Shown here in pieces: positions 1 to 6,950 of a DNA stretch of 64,000 bases (the stretch's first letter is position 1; each line of letters opens with the position of its first letter). The stretch spans positions 1 through 64,000 of the forward strand of contig CAMBDA010000012.1 of assembly GCA_945865175.1 (NCBI GenBank), in the 5' to 3' direction. Made by a program: the position numbers and the translations under genes. Source of the stretch: an uncultured Prevotellaceae bacterium (GTDB taxonomy: Bacteria; Bacteroidota; Bacteroidia; Bacteroidales; Bacteroidaceae). The notes beneath the pieces are model-generated. The model was not told the DNA's origin. It did no database searches and saw nothing but the letters and a program-made list of their open reading frames with translations.

Positions 1-55
1 TTAACGTGCACCATACAGCGGAGAGGTCGTAATTTAACATTTAACATTTAACATC
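1..55. repeat. Dispersed repeat copy with TTTAACA array, inverted relative to 46590-46644
   Basis: Positions 1-55 are the exact reverse complement of 46590-46644. The inner part, 31-54, is three head-to-tail copies of a 7-base unit (TTTAACA). The outer 30 bases are unique sequence shared by the two copies. The match may extend left of the window. It ends at base 55, after which the two loci diverge. It marks the left side of the primase cassette. Confidence 0.9.
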
Positions 56-78
56 CGGCCATAGACTGCCTGCCACAC

Positions 79-744
79 CTAGTCCCTTCCCTCCATCAGT
101 TTGTCGATGTAGTGGTCTATCATGTCCGCCGTGCCCTGGGGAAACACGTTCGACTGCAGGCCGCGCTCGATGTTCTTTGCAATGTTCGTGTCGGCATTCT
201 TGATGACGGCACGTGCCAGTTCGCGCCTCTGGCCACACACAAGGCCGCGTTGCTTGAAGTGGCCGATGATGTTCAGGACGGTCTGGGGAATGAATCCCAG
301 GCCTGCATCCTTCGGGCATTGGTTGCGCGCGTCTATCAGCAACACCCACAACTGCTCCATGATAGCCCCGTTTGCTGCCGACGGCGGCACATGACCGAGG
401 CCGAAACATTGGCGGAAGAGGGTTGCCAGCCGCATGTTGGTTATCCTCTTGCCCTTGTTGTCGCGTCCCAGCTGCCCTGGGGTAAAGCAGAACCTGCTGG
501 TGATGGCCTTCATCACCGTGTCCTTTCTTTTCTTCCTGTCTTCCTGCGACTCCGCCTTCCCGTCCATCTGCCGCCCCTCACCCTTCTTCATCATCTTGGG
601 GTCGAGGTGCTGGTGGATGGTTACCTGCGCACCGGGAAGCGGAAATATGCCACCGTAGGAATCACCCATGAAGACGTTGCAGTTCTCCATGTGGTTCTCA
701 ATCTTCGGCCGGTGGTCCTCCTGATTCTTGTGCTGTGTGTCCAT
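79..744 (-). CDS. Hypothetical protein of the primase cassette
   Basis: I do not recognise the family. The predicted protein is 221 residues, soluble, without signal peptide or membrane segment. The N-terminal 75 residues are polar and rich in His, Lys and Glu; the part from about residue 85 onward is more hydrophobic and looks globular and helical. It starts 12 bases after the stop of the coiled-coil gene 757-1683, so the two are probably cotranscribed leftward, divergent from the replication-like genes at 1970-5248. Codon use is GC-rich like the rest of the cassette. A DNA-binding or regulatory role is possible but nothing in the sequence proves it. Confidence 0.6.
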   Translation of the reverse strand: MDTQHKNQEDHRPKIENHMENCNVFMGDSYGGIFPLPGAQVTIHQHLDPKMMKKGEGRQMDGKAESQEDRKKRKDTVMKAITSRFCFTPGQLGRDNKGKRITNMRLATLFRQCFGLGHVPPSAANGAIMEQLWVLLIDARNQCPKDAGLGFIPQTVLNIIGHFKQRGLVCGQRRELARAVIKNADTNIAKNIERGLQSNVFPQGTADMIDHYIDKLMEGRD

Positions 745-756
745 TGTGCTTCTGGT

Positions 757-1683
757 TTAAGTGTTGGAATGTGAACGGCTTCTCTCCGGTGAATCCGATG
801 GCTGCTGGAAAGTGGGATGGTGCACCGGTGCCTGGAACACGTTTGCGTGGCGTATGTCGTTGTGAGTGGAAGGCACGCTTGCATCCAGCATCTTCTGCTC
901 TATCTGTTCAATCTTCTCCGCTTCTTCATCGGTGGCTTTCCGCGTCAGCCTGGGGTCTTTCAGCAGGCCTATCAACTGGTTGCTTTTTTCGTGGGTCCGC
1001 TTCCGCTCTATATGGTCGATGATGAAGTCCAGCGTGAGCATCCTGTCAAGTTCCGAGCCCGGGGCCTGCGCTGCCTGTGGCCGTCCCTTCTCTTGGGTCA
1101 GTAGGGCAACCTGTTCGGCCAGTTCGTCTATCCGCTTGCGCTGGTCTGTAACCGTGGCCCTCAGCGAATCAATGAGTTCCTCTTTTTGCCTGAGGGTTTC
1201 GTTGGTCTGTTCGATGGTCTGTTCGATGGCAGCCTCGTAGCTCCTCCGCTCTTCGCCCGACAGGTCCTCCAGCCTTTTCCTTGCCTCATCTATGTAGGCA
1301 GCAAGCAGTTTCCGGAAGATGCCGCTTGTGCCGATCCGCTTCATCAGCCACGTTTCAGCCGCCTTGTGCCTGGTAGGCCTTATCAGGATATAGATGATGG
1401 AGTACATCAGTTCCAGTTCATCCTTCGGCCAGCCACTAAAAAACCCAAAATGGTGCTCTATCCGCCGGATATCCGCCGCCTTATCCGCTATCACACGATC
1501 TGCAAAGTTGGATAAGGATTCGAGCAACCAGTACGGTTCTATGCTTGGAATGTAGCCCAGAACACGCTCGTCGGTACGCGCTTTCTGCAATACCCTCGAC
1601 AGGTCGCCATACACTCCGCCTTGCCTCTGGTAGAAGTCCAGCGTCCTGATTTTGTATTCTCCCCAGTCTGTCATTTTGTCCAT
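757..1683 (-). CDS. Hypothetical coiled-coil protein of the primase cassette
   Basis: A 308-residue protein of unknown function. Residues about 1-135 are globular and aromatic-rich. Residues about 145-200 form a long charged coiled coil with Glu/Gln/Arg heptads, followed by a linker rich in Ala, Gln and Pro. A second helical part spans about 208-265, and the tail is polar, rich in His, Ser and Pro. It is the first gene of a two-gene leftward unit with 79-744. A TAAATTTG box (reverse strand, 1713-1720) lies 30 bases upstream and fits the Bacteroidota -7 element. Partner proteins in the cassette are unknown; the coiled coil suggests oligomerisation. Confidence 0.6.
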   Translation of the reverse strand: MDKMTDWGEYKIRTLDFYQRQGGVYGDLSRVLQKARTDERVLGYIPSIEPYWLLESLSNFADRVIADKAADIRRIEHHFGFFSGWPKDELELMYSIIYILIRPTRHKAAETWLMKRIGTSGIFRKLLAAYIDEARKRLEDLSGEERRSYEAAIEQTIEQTNETLRQKEELIDSLRATVTDQRKRIDELAEQVALLTQEKGRPQAAQAPGSELDRMLTLDFIIDHIERKRTHEKSNQLIGLLKDPRLTRKATDEEAEKIEQIEQKMLDASVPSTHNDIRHANVFQAPVHHPTFQQPSDSPERSRSHSNT

Positions 1684-1712
1684 TTGTTCTTAGGTAGTAT
1701 GGTTTAACACTG

Positions 1713-1720
1713 CAAATTTA
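1713..1720 (-). promoter_or_regulatory. Probable -7 box for the leftward pair 1683-79
   Basis: The reverse strand reads TAAATTTG, matching the Bacteroidota -7 consensus TAnnTTTG. No clear TTTG was found about 20 bases further upstream. The rest of 1684-1969 between the divergent genes shows nothing else I can identify, apart from a weak GAACTTTG at 1937-1944 that could serve the rightward genes. Confidence 0.35.
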
Positions 1721-1969
1721 CATAAAATTCCCGAATTACAGGCCATGCGGGATGAAGAAATGTCAGATTCCTGTCGTTTGTGTGCCGGACTCAGTCGGGA
1801 CCCAGTCTCCGGCCGACAGGGGACTGCATTTTTTTTTATGCCCGTAACTCCTTGCATGCCAGCTTCTTCTTTTGCTTATATGTGAGAAGGCCCGCCCCGG
1901 GACACAAAATCATTCGTTGAGCCGTTGGGTCTTTCGGAACTTTGCAGCGTGTTTTTAAAAAAAGATATT

Positions 1970-2272
1970 ATGTACAAGTCTATTTTTCGTGTTGTGGCTT
2001 GCGGAGAACCGGAGCCCTACACCACCGGAAACGGCAATCAGAGTGAGAAACGGCAGCTCAGGCTGCAGGAGTTCGGGGGCTACAATGCCAACGACAATCA
2101 GGCCCAGCGCATCAGCAACGGCCTGGTGTGCACCCTGTTCGGCAACCTGGCCAAGTGCACGTTCTATCCCAACGAGCTGGTCGTTGCCAGCCTGCGGTTC
2201 TCTGCCCGCGAGTATCAGGGCAGCTGGTATCAGGACATTACGGTAACCGACATCACCAAATTAAAGCCATGA
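1970..2272 (+). CDS. DUF3127-like protein, probable OB-fold single-strand DNA binding
   Basis: A 100-residue protein. The C-terminal half, around the stretch AREYQGSWYQDITVTDI, resembles the DUF3127 family of Bacteroidota, small OB-fold proteins thought to bind single-stranded DNA (family knowledge). The ATG at 1970 is preferred over the in-frame upstream start at 1925 because the protein then begins at the conserved first beta strand. Its stop overlaps the next start (ATGA at 2269-2272). Position at the head of a run that ends with an ATPase-like protein and a primase supports a role in DNA replication of the cassette or a related element. DNA binding itself is inferred. Confidence 0.6.
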   Translation: MYKSIFRVVACGEPEPYTTGNGNQSEKRQLRLQEFGGYNANDNQAQRISNGLVCTLFGNLAKCTFYPNELVVASLRFSAREYQGSWYQDITVTDITKLKP

Positions 2273-2496
2273 ACATGAAGAATCGCGTGTCCCCCTTCCT
2301 GCAGCTTCAGCGCATGCTGCAGACCCAGAAGCAGCATGACATCCTGCTGATGATGGCCGAGCCTCTCAGCGATGAATATCGCGACGACTTCTGCCTGGCC
2401 TGTGTGGCCTACATCCGCTTTGGCATCCGCCGCATTTTCCCCAACGAGTTGATGCAGGCGCTGTTTGCCAGCTACTGCGAAGTGCTTGACAATTAA
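2269..2496 (+). CDS. Small hypothetical protein
   Basis: A 75-residue, helical and mildly basic protein with no recognised domain. The start is fixed by the ATGA overlap with the upstream DUF3127-like gene; a second ATG two codons later (2275) is possible. The central part contains an acidic stretch, then a cysteine, aromatic and arginine-containing helix. It belongs to the rightward cassette operon and precedes another small gene by 14 bases. Function unknown; translation coupling to the OB-fold-like gene suggests that the two act together. Confidence 0.55.
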   Translation: MNMKNRVSPFLQLQRMLQTQKQHDILLMMAEPLSDEYRDDFCLACVAYIRFGIRRIFPNELMQALFASYCEVLDN

Positions 2497-2510
2497 AAAA
2501 ATACCGAAGA

Positions 2511-2834
2511 ATGAAAAAAACTATCATCAACAACACCACAGTCACCGTGGTGCTCCAGCATGCCGGGGAACTCCCGGCCAACCAGTGCATCAACGGCGTG
2601 CTCAGCCTTGATGCCGACAGGAACGAAGTGCTCTTTGAGGAAACCATCCGCAAGCGTCGCCCGGCTCGCAATCCCAAACTGTTCGACGGCAGGTACATCT
2701 CGCTCGTGCGCATGCAGAACGGCCGCTACAGGTGCTACCTCAAGGCCCTCGACCTCTGCGGCTCGGGCGATGCCAAGGAGCTTGCCTTCCAGGTGTACGG
2801 CGAACTGATCAGTGCATTCACAAGATTCGAATAG
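2511..2834 (+). CDS. Small hypothetical protein of the primase cassette
   Basis: A 107-residue protein of unknown family. The first 40 residues are predicted beta strands with the repeated Thr/Val pattern of a small barrel. A basic segment (KRRPARNPK) follows near residue 47, then a mixed alpha/beta C-terminus with two cysteines. It lies 14 bases after the previous gene and 5 bases before the DUF3987-like gene, so it is clearly within one operon. The basic patch is compatible with nucleic acid binding, but no family match is claimed. Confidence 0.55.
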   Translation: MKKTIINNTTVTVVLQHAGELPANQCINGVLSLDADRNEVLFEETIRKRRPARNPKLFDGRYISLVRMQNGRYRCYLKALDLCGSGDAKELAFQVYGELISAFTRFE

Positions 2835-2839
2835 TTGGT

Positions 2840-4240
2840 ATGGCAGAAAATCAATTCCCACTGGACTCCCGCAAACCAGCGGCGTCCTTCAACGAAGACG
2901 ACTGCGTCCGTCAGGAAGCCGTCCTGCCCATCAGGGACAAGGACCTTCCCCCGATTATCCGCGAGGTGGTGTCAAACGCGCCCGACAACCGGAAACTGCC
3001 GTCGTTCATCGCCTGCCTGGCTCCGCTCTGTGCCCTTGCCACCCGCATCCGCCTGGAGTATTATTACGACGGCACCCGCAAGAGTGCGCTCCTGCTTCAG
3101 GTGGTGATCGAGGGGCCTCAGAGTTCGGGCAAGCAGTTTGCGGCCGACATCGAGCGGCTCCTGATGGAGGACACGCTCAAGGCCCGCGACCAGGAACAGC
3201 GCCGGCTGGAACAGAAATACCGCGAGCGCAAGCGTTCGCGCGGTGCCAACGAGAGGATGGAGGAGGAGCCGAAAACCACAATCCGTGTGATTCCGGCCAC
3301 CATCTCCAAGACCGTCCTCGTGAAGCGTGCCGACTTCTATGAGCGCAACCTGGGCGACGTGCTCTCCTTCTGGATGTTTGCCGAAGAGCTTGCCCAGGTC
3401 ACCGATGCCGGCCGACAGGGCTACAGCAATCTGCGGACAATCATGCGCACGGCCTACGATTTCGGCTCTCGCTTCGGCATGGACTTCGCCAGCGACAATT
3501 CCTATTCGGCCATTGTGGACATCAATATCTGCTCCATGTTCTGCTCCACACCCTCCGCCCTCGACGATTACATGGACAAGAAGGCCATCGAGGGCGGCAA
3601 CATCACCCGCACGGTGCTCTGTCAGCTCGAGGACCGGATCGGTGAGGACGGCGCGCTGTTCAGGCCCTACACCGAAGCGCAGTTGCATGCCATCCGCACC
3701 ACGCTCCACAAGGTCATGGCCGACGTATACACCCCGGAAGGTGCGCTCCAGCCGGAGAAGCTGCTCCACACCGGCTGGATTGACCATGACGTCCGCAGGT
3801 GGTGCGTGCAGAAAGGCAGGGAGGCCCTTCAGGCAGGCTCGGTTGCCATCGATGTGTTCCGCAAGCGTTCGTCGGTCAGCGCGTTTCGCGTGATGGCGCT
3901 CTGCTATTATCTGTATCTGCTCGACGGCACGCCCGAACCGCTGGCCCGGAAACGCTGCCGCCGGCTCTATCTCTTCATGGCCGACTATGTGCTGTCGATG
4001 TTGCTCAGGCGCTGGGGCAAGCGTTTCGAGGAACTGCAGGCGAAACGTGAGATTACGGCCGTCGAAAGCAATCGTCCCAAGCTGATAGACCGGCTCCCGA
4101 AGGAGTTCAGCCGCGACATGCTGCGCACGCTCATCGCCGAGTCCGGGGTGGCCTCTCCCGACCGTGTGCTCATCAGCCAGTGGAAGGTCAACAAGTGGAT
4201 TGAGCAGATTGACAAGTTCCAGTACCGCAAACTCATCTGA
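2840..4240 (+). CDS. DUF3987-like ATPase/helicase-like protein
   Basis: A 466-residue protein resembling the DUF3987 group that Bacteroidales genomes carry beside CHC2 primases. A P-loop-like motif, GPQSSGKQ, lies near residue 97; the usual Ser/Thr after the lysine is Gln, so nucleotide binding may be altered. A charged coiled segment rich in Arg, Glu and Lys follows (about residues 115-140). The acidic FAEELAQ near residue 180 could be the Walker B equivalent. The ATG at 2840 is chosen because the upstream in-frame extension overlaps the preceding gene in another frame. It sits 3 bases before the primase gene. The likely role is helicase-like support of a primase; this is inferred from context. 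Confidence 0.6.
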   Translation: MAENQFPLDSRKPAASFNEDDCVRQEAVLPIRDKDLPPIIREVVSNAPDNRKLPSFIACLAPLCALATRIRLEYYYDGTRKSALLLQVVIEGPQSSGKQFAADIERLLMEDTLKARDQEQRRLEQKYRERKRSRGANERMEEEPKTTIRVIPATISKTVLVKRADFYERNLGDVLSFWMFAEELAQVTDAGRQGYSNLRTIMRTAYDFGSRFGMDFASDNSYSAIVDINICSMFCSTPSALDDYMDKKAIEGGNITRTVLCQLEDRIGEDGALFRPYTEAQLHAIRTTLHKVMADVYTPEGALQPEKLLHTGWIDHDVRRWCVQKGREALQAGSVAIDVFRKRSSVSAFRVMALCYYLYLLDGTPEPLARKRCRRLYLFMADYVLSMLLRRWGKRFEELQAKREITAVESNRPKLIDRLPKEFSRDMLRTLIAESGVASPDRVLISQWKVNKWIEQIDKFQYRKLI

Positions 4241-4243
4241 GAC

Positions 4244-5248
4244 ATGCTGTCACGGTTCGACATCCAAAAGCTTCAGGACCTGCCGATAGAGCAGGTCGCT
4301 GAGGCGCTCCAAATCCGCGTGAGCCGCCACAAGGCCATCTGTCCGTTCCACGACGACACGCGGCCGTCGCTCACCTTCAACCTCCGGCGCAACCGTTTCC
4401 GTTGCTTTGTCTGTGACACCAGCGGCAGCACCATCGACCTGGTGATGAAGAGCCAGGGCTGGACGTTCTGCGATTCGTGCCGCTGGCTGGCAAGGCAGTT
4501 CGGTGTGGTCCTGAGCGAGGCACTTGGCTGCTTCGAGGAGCGTGCCCTCAGACAGCAGGTACGGAAGGCCGGGAAGCAGCTTCCGCCTCCACCCATCGAC
4601 GTGCACTACCTGGAAGGCCTGACGGCCAGTCCGGTGCTGACCGAAGAAGCCCGGCGTTTCCTGTTCGACGAACGCAGGATTGCGCCCGAAGTGGTGCGCC
4701 TGGCGGGCCTGAGCTCCCTTTCAGAGCCAATGCCCATGAGCGGCAATCCGGGCGGCCCCTGGTTCAATGCCCCGTCGCTCCTGATTCCCTATCGGGATGC
4801 GGACGGCAGGCTGCAGAGCGTGCAGGCCAGATACTTGGGCAAAAAGGAAGACACCCCCAGATTCCAATTCCCCAGAGGCAGTGTGTGCTCCATCTTCAAC
4901 CTGCCTGTGCTGAAGACCCTGGCAGAAGGTGAACCGCTCTGGATTACGGAAGGCGTAACCGATTGTCTTGCCATGCTTTCGTCGGGCAGAAAAGCCATCG
5001 CCATCCCAAGTGCCACTTTGTTGAAGCCCCAGGACATCGAGCCCATCCGGTCAAGGCTCAAGGCTCAAGGCACAAGGCTTCACATGGTCCCCGACAACGA
5101 TGCCCCCGGAGCACGTCTCTTCCTTCAGCTGCAGAAACTCCTGCCTACACTGGAGCATCATCTCCTTCCGTCCGGCTACAAGGACTTCGGAGAGTATTGG
5201 AAGAGCACCTGCACGGAGCGCTCGGGAGACTTGAACGATAAATGTTAA
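4244..5248 (+). CDS. CHC2 zinc finger / TOPRIM DNA primase-like protein
   Basis: A 334-residue DnaG-type primase without the DnaB-binding C-terminal domain. The zinc finger is visible at Cys33, His36, Cys54 and Cys57. The TOPRIM core has the acidic EG..D motif near residue 235 and the DxD motif (PDNDAPG) near residue 284. It is much shorter than cellular DnaG (about 600 residues) and similar to phage or plasmid primases. It is tightly coupled to the DUF3987-like gene upstream. The last codons and the stop lie inside the TTTAACA repeat array at 5239-5266, so the C-terminus has probably been set by repeat insertion. Primer synthesis for a mobile or cryptic replicon is inferred. Confidence 0.8.
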   Translation: MLSRFDIQKLQDLPIEQVAEALQIRVSRHKAICPFHDDTRPSLTFNLRRNRFRCFVCDTSGSTIDLVMKSQGWTFCDSCRWLARQFGVVLSEALGCFEERALRQQVRKAGKQLPPPPIDVHYLEGLTASPVLTEEARRFLFDERRIAPEVVRLAGLSSLSEPMPMSGNPGGPWFNAPSLLIPYRDADGRLQSVQARYLGKKEDTPRFQFPRGSVCSIFNLPVLKTLAEGEPLWITEGVTDCLAMLSSGRKAIAIPSATLLKPQDIEPIRSRLKAQGTRLHMVPDNDAPGARLFLQLQKLLPTLEHHLLPSGYKDFGEYWKSTCTERSGDLNDKC

Positions 5249-5266
5249 ATGTTAAATGTTAAATTA
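5239..5266. repeat. TTTAACA array (reverse orientation), three units
   Basis: Three 7-base units read TGTTAAA on this strand, in opposite orientation to the array at 31-54. The array overlaps the primase stop codon (5246-5248). After it the sequence TTAAATTACAAC resembles the TTAAATTACGAC that follows the array at 46591-46614, so the similarity extends slightly past the array. Confidence 0.85.
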
Positions 5267-5281
5267 CAACTTTCAGCCATT

Positions 5282-5737
5282 ATGAATATTACCATCACCC
5301 GCAGTCTTCAAAGGCCCGGCACCATCGACGGGCAGATAAGTATCTACGGCCGGCACATCTGCGACTGCGAAGAGAATGCCGCCACCGCCCTGCCCCCCGG
5401 CACCTATCCCGTCACATTGGTCAACTGCCACCAGTATGCCCGCAAGATGCCCGTCGTCCGGCTCTCCTCGCTTCCCCCCTGCTCCTCCTGCCCCCGCAGG
5501 CCGTTCGTGGGCAGCAACACCAGGCTGCCCCTCGTGTGCCCCATGCTCAAGCCCGGCAATGGTGTGTGCCAGCGCACGGACGGCAGCATCATCGTGGGCT
5601 GGCGCGCAGTCCCCGGCTGCCTCGTCCGCCCCAGGGCCGCCTTCGCCGCCCTCTACGGGCGCATCCGCAAAACCCTTGAACGGGGCAAACCCGTGCGTCT
5701 TCACATTTCCTCCAATCCCTTCAGTCCACAGTCATGA
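5282..5737 (+). CDS. DUF5675 family protein
   Basis: A 151-residue protein resembling DUF5675, a family common in phages and accessory cassettes of Bacteroidota. The N-terminus has the typical pattern of a glycine after a TI/DG turn, then a short strand, an acidic pair and the motif PPGTYPV. Start at 5282 is chosen rather than 5249, because the latter would translate the repeat array. The stop overlaps the next start (ATGA at 5734-5737). The middle carries several cysteines (CSSC around residue 61) that could bind metal or form disulfides. The biochemical role of the family is not established; context next to an M15 peptidase suggests a prophage-derived lysis or entry module. Confidence 0.6.
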   Translation: MNITITRSLQRPGTIDGQISIYGRHICDCEENAATALPPGTYPVTLVNCHQYARKMPVVRLSSLPPCSSCPRRPFVGSNTRLPLVCPMLKPGNGVCQRTDGSIIVGWRAVPGCLVRPRAAFAALYGRIRKTLERGKPVRLHISSNPFSPQS

Positions 5738-6231
5738 AACATCTCACCCTTCGCCTCCGGGAGGCAATCAGGCGCGGCATCCTGCGCATCTTCCCCCTGC
5801 CCCCGCTATCGCTGAAAATGCCCCCCGTCACCGTCGCCCTCGCCCTTGCCCTCGCCTCATGTGCGTCACACAGGCAGGCCATCCGGCCGCTCCGCAACGT
5901 GAGTGCCGACACCGTCCGTCTCAGCTCGCAGCTGTACGACTCCGTCTACATCTGCCGGGACCGTCTGCTCGACCGCTCGCGCGACACCGTCTATCTCCGT
6001 GACGTGTCGGTAGAGTGCCGCTACAAGCTCCTTCGCGACACGGTCTATAGGACCCGAGTGGACTCTGTTCCCGTCATCCGCGAGGTGGAAGTCGTCCGCG
6101 AAGTCCCGCATGTGCCCTGGTGGGCAAGGTTCTGCCGGGCGGTAACGGTGGCGGCAGCGTTGGCAGTCATTGCCTATCTTGCCTGTGTTTTCCGCTTTCG
6201 CCCTCCATCCCGAGGGGTGACACATCGGTAA
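5734..6231 (+). CDS. Small membrane protein, spanin/lipoprotein-like
   Basis: A 165-residue protein. A hydrophobic segment at about residues 30-45 ends in ALASCAS, which could be a lipobox or the end of a signal sequence. The central region is charged, with repeated DTVY elements, and a second hydrophobic segment lies at about 132-152, near the basic C-terminus. The layout (membrane anchor, periplasmic charged stretch, second anchor) resembles proteins placed before endolysins in prophage lysis cassettes. The start overlaps the DUF5675 stop; the M15 gene follows after 66 bases. No family name can be assigned; a lysis role is inferred from position. Confidence 0.5.
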   Translation: MKHLTLRLREAIRRGILRIFPLPPLSLKMPPVTVALALALASCASHRQAIRPLRNVSADTVRLSSQLYDSVYICRDRLLDRSRDTVYLRDVSVECRYKLLRDTVYRTRVDSVPVIREVEVVREVPHVPWWARFCRAVTVAAALAVIAYLACVFRFRPPSRGVTHR

Positions 6232-6297
6232 CCGCGGGTGTGGCCTCTCCGAGGTCTTCCCCCCGCTAAAACAATCACTGAAACCCTATATTCCATT

Positions 6298-6843
6298 ATG
6301 ATTATGACAAACCTACGTCTTTCAGCGCACTTTACGCTCGCGGAGTTCGAAAGAAGTGCCACTGCCGCCAGGCTGGGCATCGACAACACCCTCGACCTCC
6401 ACAATCCGGCCCATGCCGCCATCATCGCCAACCTGCGCAACCTCTGCACCGAGGTGCTCGAGCCCCTGCGCGCCTTCGTCAATTCCAGCACTCCCCCCCA
6501 AGTGGGTGAGAGGCCCCTTGTCATCAGCTCGGGCTACCGTTGCCCGCAGCTCAACCTCAGGGTGGGAGGTGCCTATGCCTCCCAGCACACCCTGGGAGAG
6601 GCTGCCGACATCCACCTCCCCAGAACCGCCTACACCGATTGGGCGGACAACCGGGCGCATACCGACATGGCCGTTGCCTGCCGCTGGCTCGACTTTCTGG
6701 AGCACAACACCGACTTCGACCAGCTCATCCTCGAAACCTCCAACGGCAAGGATTTCTGGCTCCACGTCTCCTGCCGTCAGAACAGGAGCAGGAACCGCCA
6801 CCAGGTCATCCGCCACCTGCGGCAGCAGCAGTCATCGCACTGA
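6298..6843 (+). CDS. M15 family peptidase (D-Ala-D-Ala carboxypeptidase-like)
   Basis: A 181-residue zinc peptidase of the M15_3 type. The zinc ligands are visible: His97 and Asp104 in SQHTLGEAADIHL, and His156 in FWLHVS. The fold begins with the family-typical helix FTLAEFERSATAARLGIDN. No signal peptide is present, as in phage endolysins, and there is no separate cell wall binding domain. Start at 6298 or 6304 are both possible. It is the last gene of the cassette operon; a hairpin follows at 6886-6911. It should cleave peptidoglycan cross-links; whether it acts in lysis or in normal wall turnover cannot be told from sequence. Confidence 0.8.
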   Translation: MIMTNLRLSAHFTLAEFERSATAARLGIDNTLDLHNPAHAAIIANLRNLCTEVLEPLRAFVNSSTPPQVGERPLVISSGYRCPQLNLRVGGAYASQHTLGEAADIHLPRTAYTDWADNRAHTDMAVACRWLDFLEHNTDFDQLILETSNGKDFWLHVSCRQNRSRNRHQVIRHLRQQQSSH

Positions 6844-6885
6844 GTCCTCGGGCTGTATCCTGGCGGAGACATGAAGTGCAGTAAG

Positions 6886-6911
6886 CCGTCCGCTATGCCA
6901 ATGGCGGACGG
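6886..6911 (+). terminator. Hairpin after the M15 gene
   Basis: Eight-base arms CCGTCCGC (6886-6893) and GCGGACGG (6904-6911) enclose a 10-base loop. No T-run follows, so it may be a factor-dependent terminator or a recombination site. The right arm is inside the 32-bp direct repeat at 6901-6932. Confidence 0.45.
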
Positions 6912-6932
6912 ACTACCGCGCCTGTGCCGGCA
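6901..6932. repeat. 32-bp direct repeat, left copy
   Basis: Perfectly identical to 8688-8719, in the same orientation. The pair brackets the AlbA_2 gene. The right copy contains the last six codons and stop of ctp, so this left copy looks like a duplicated attachment site or a partial ctp 3' end. Confidence 0.9.
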
Positions 6933-6950
6933 AATGGAAGGTATAGAAAA

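Noticed and set aside
1937..1944. Strong promoter for the primase operon
   Set aside because: The -7 box reads GAACTTTG and lacks the initial T, and the spacer to the nearest TTG is only 17 bases. Kept only as a weak possibility.
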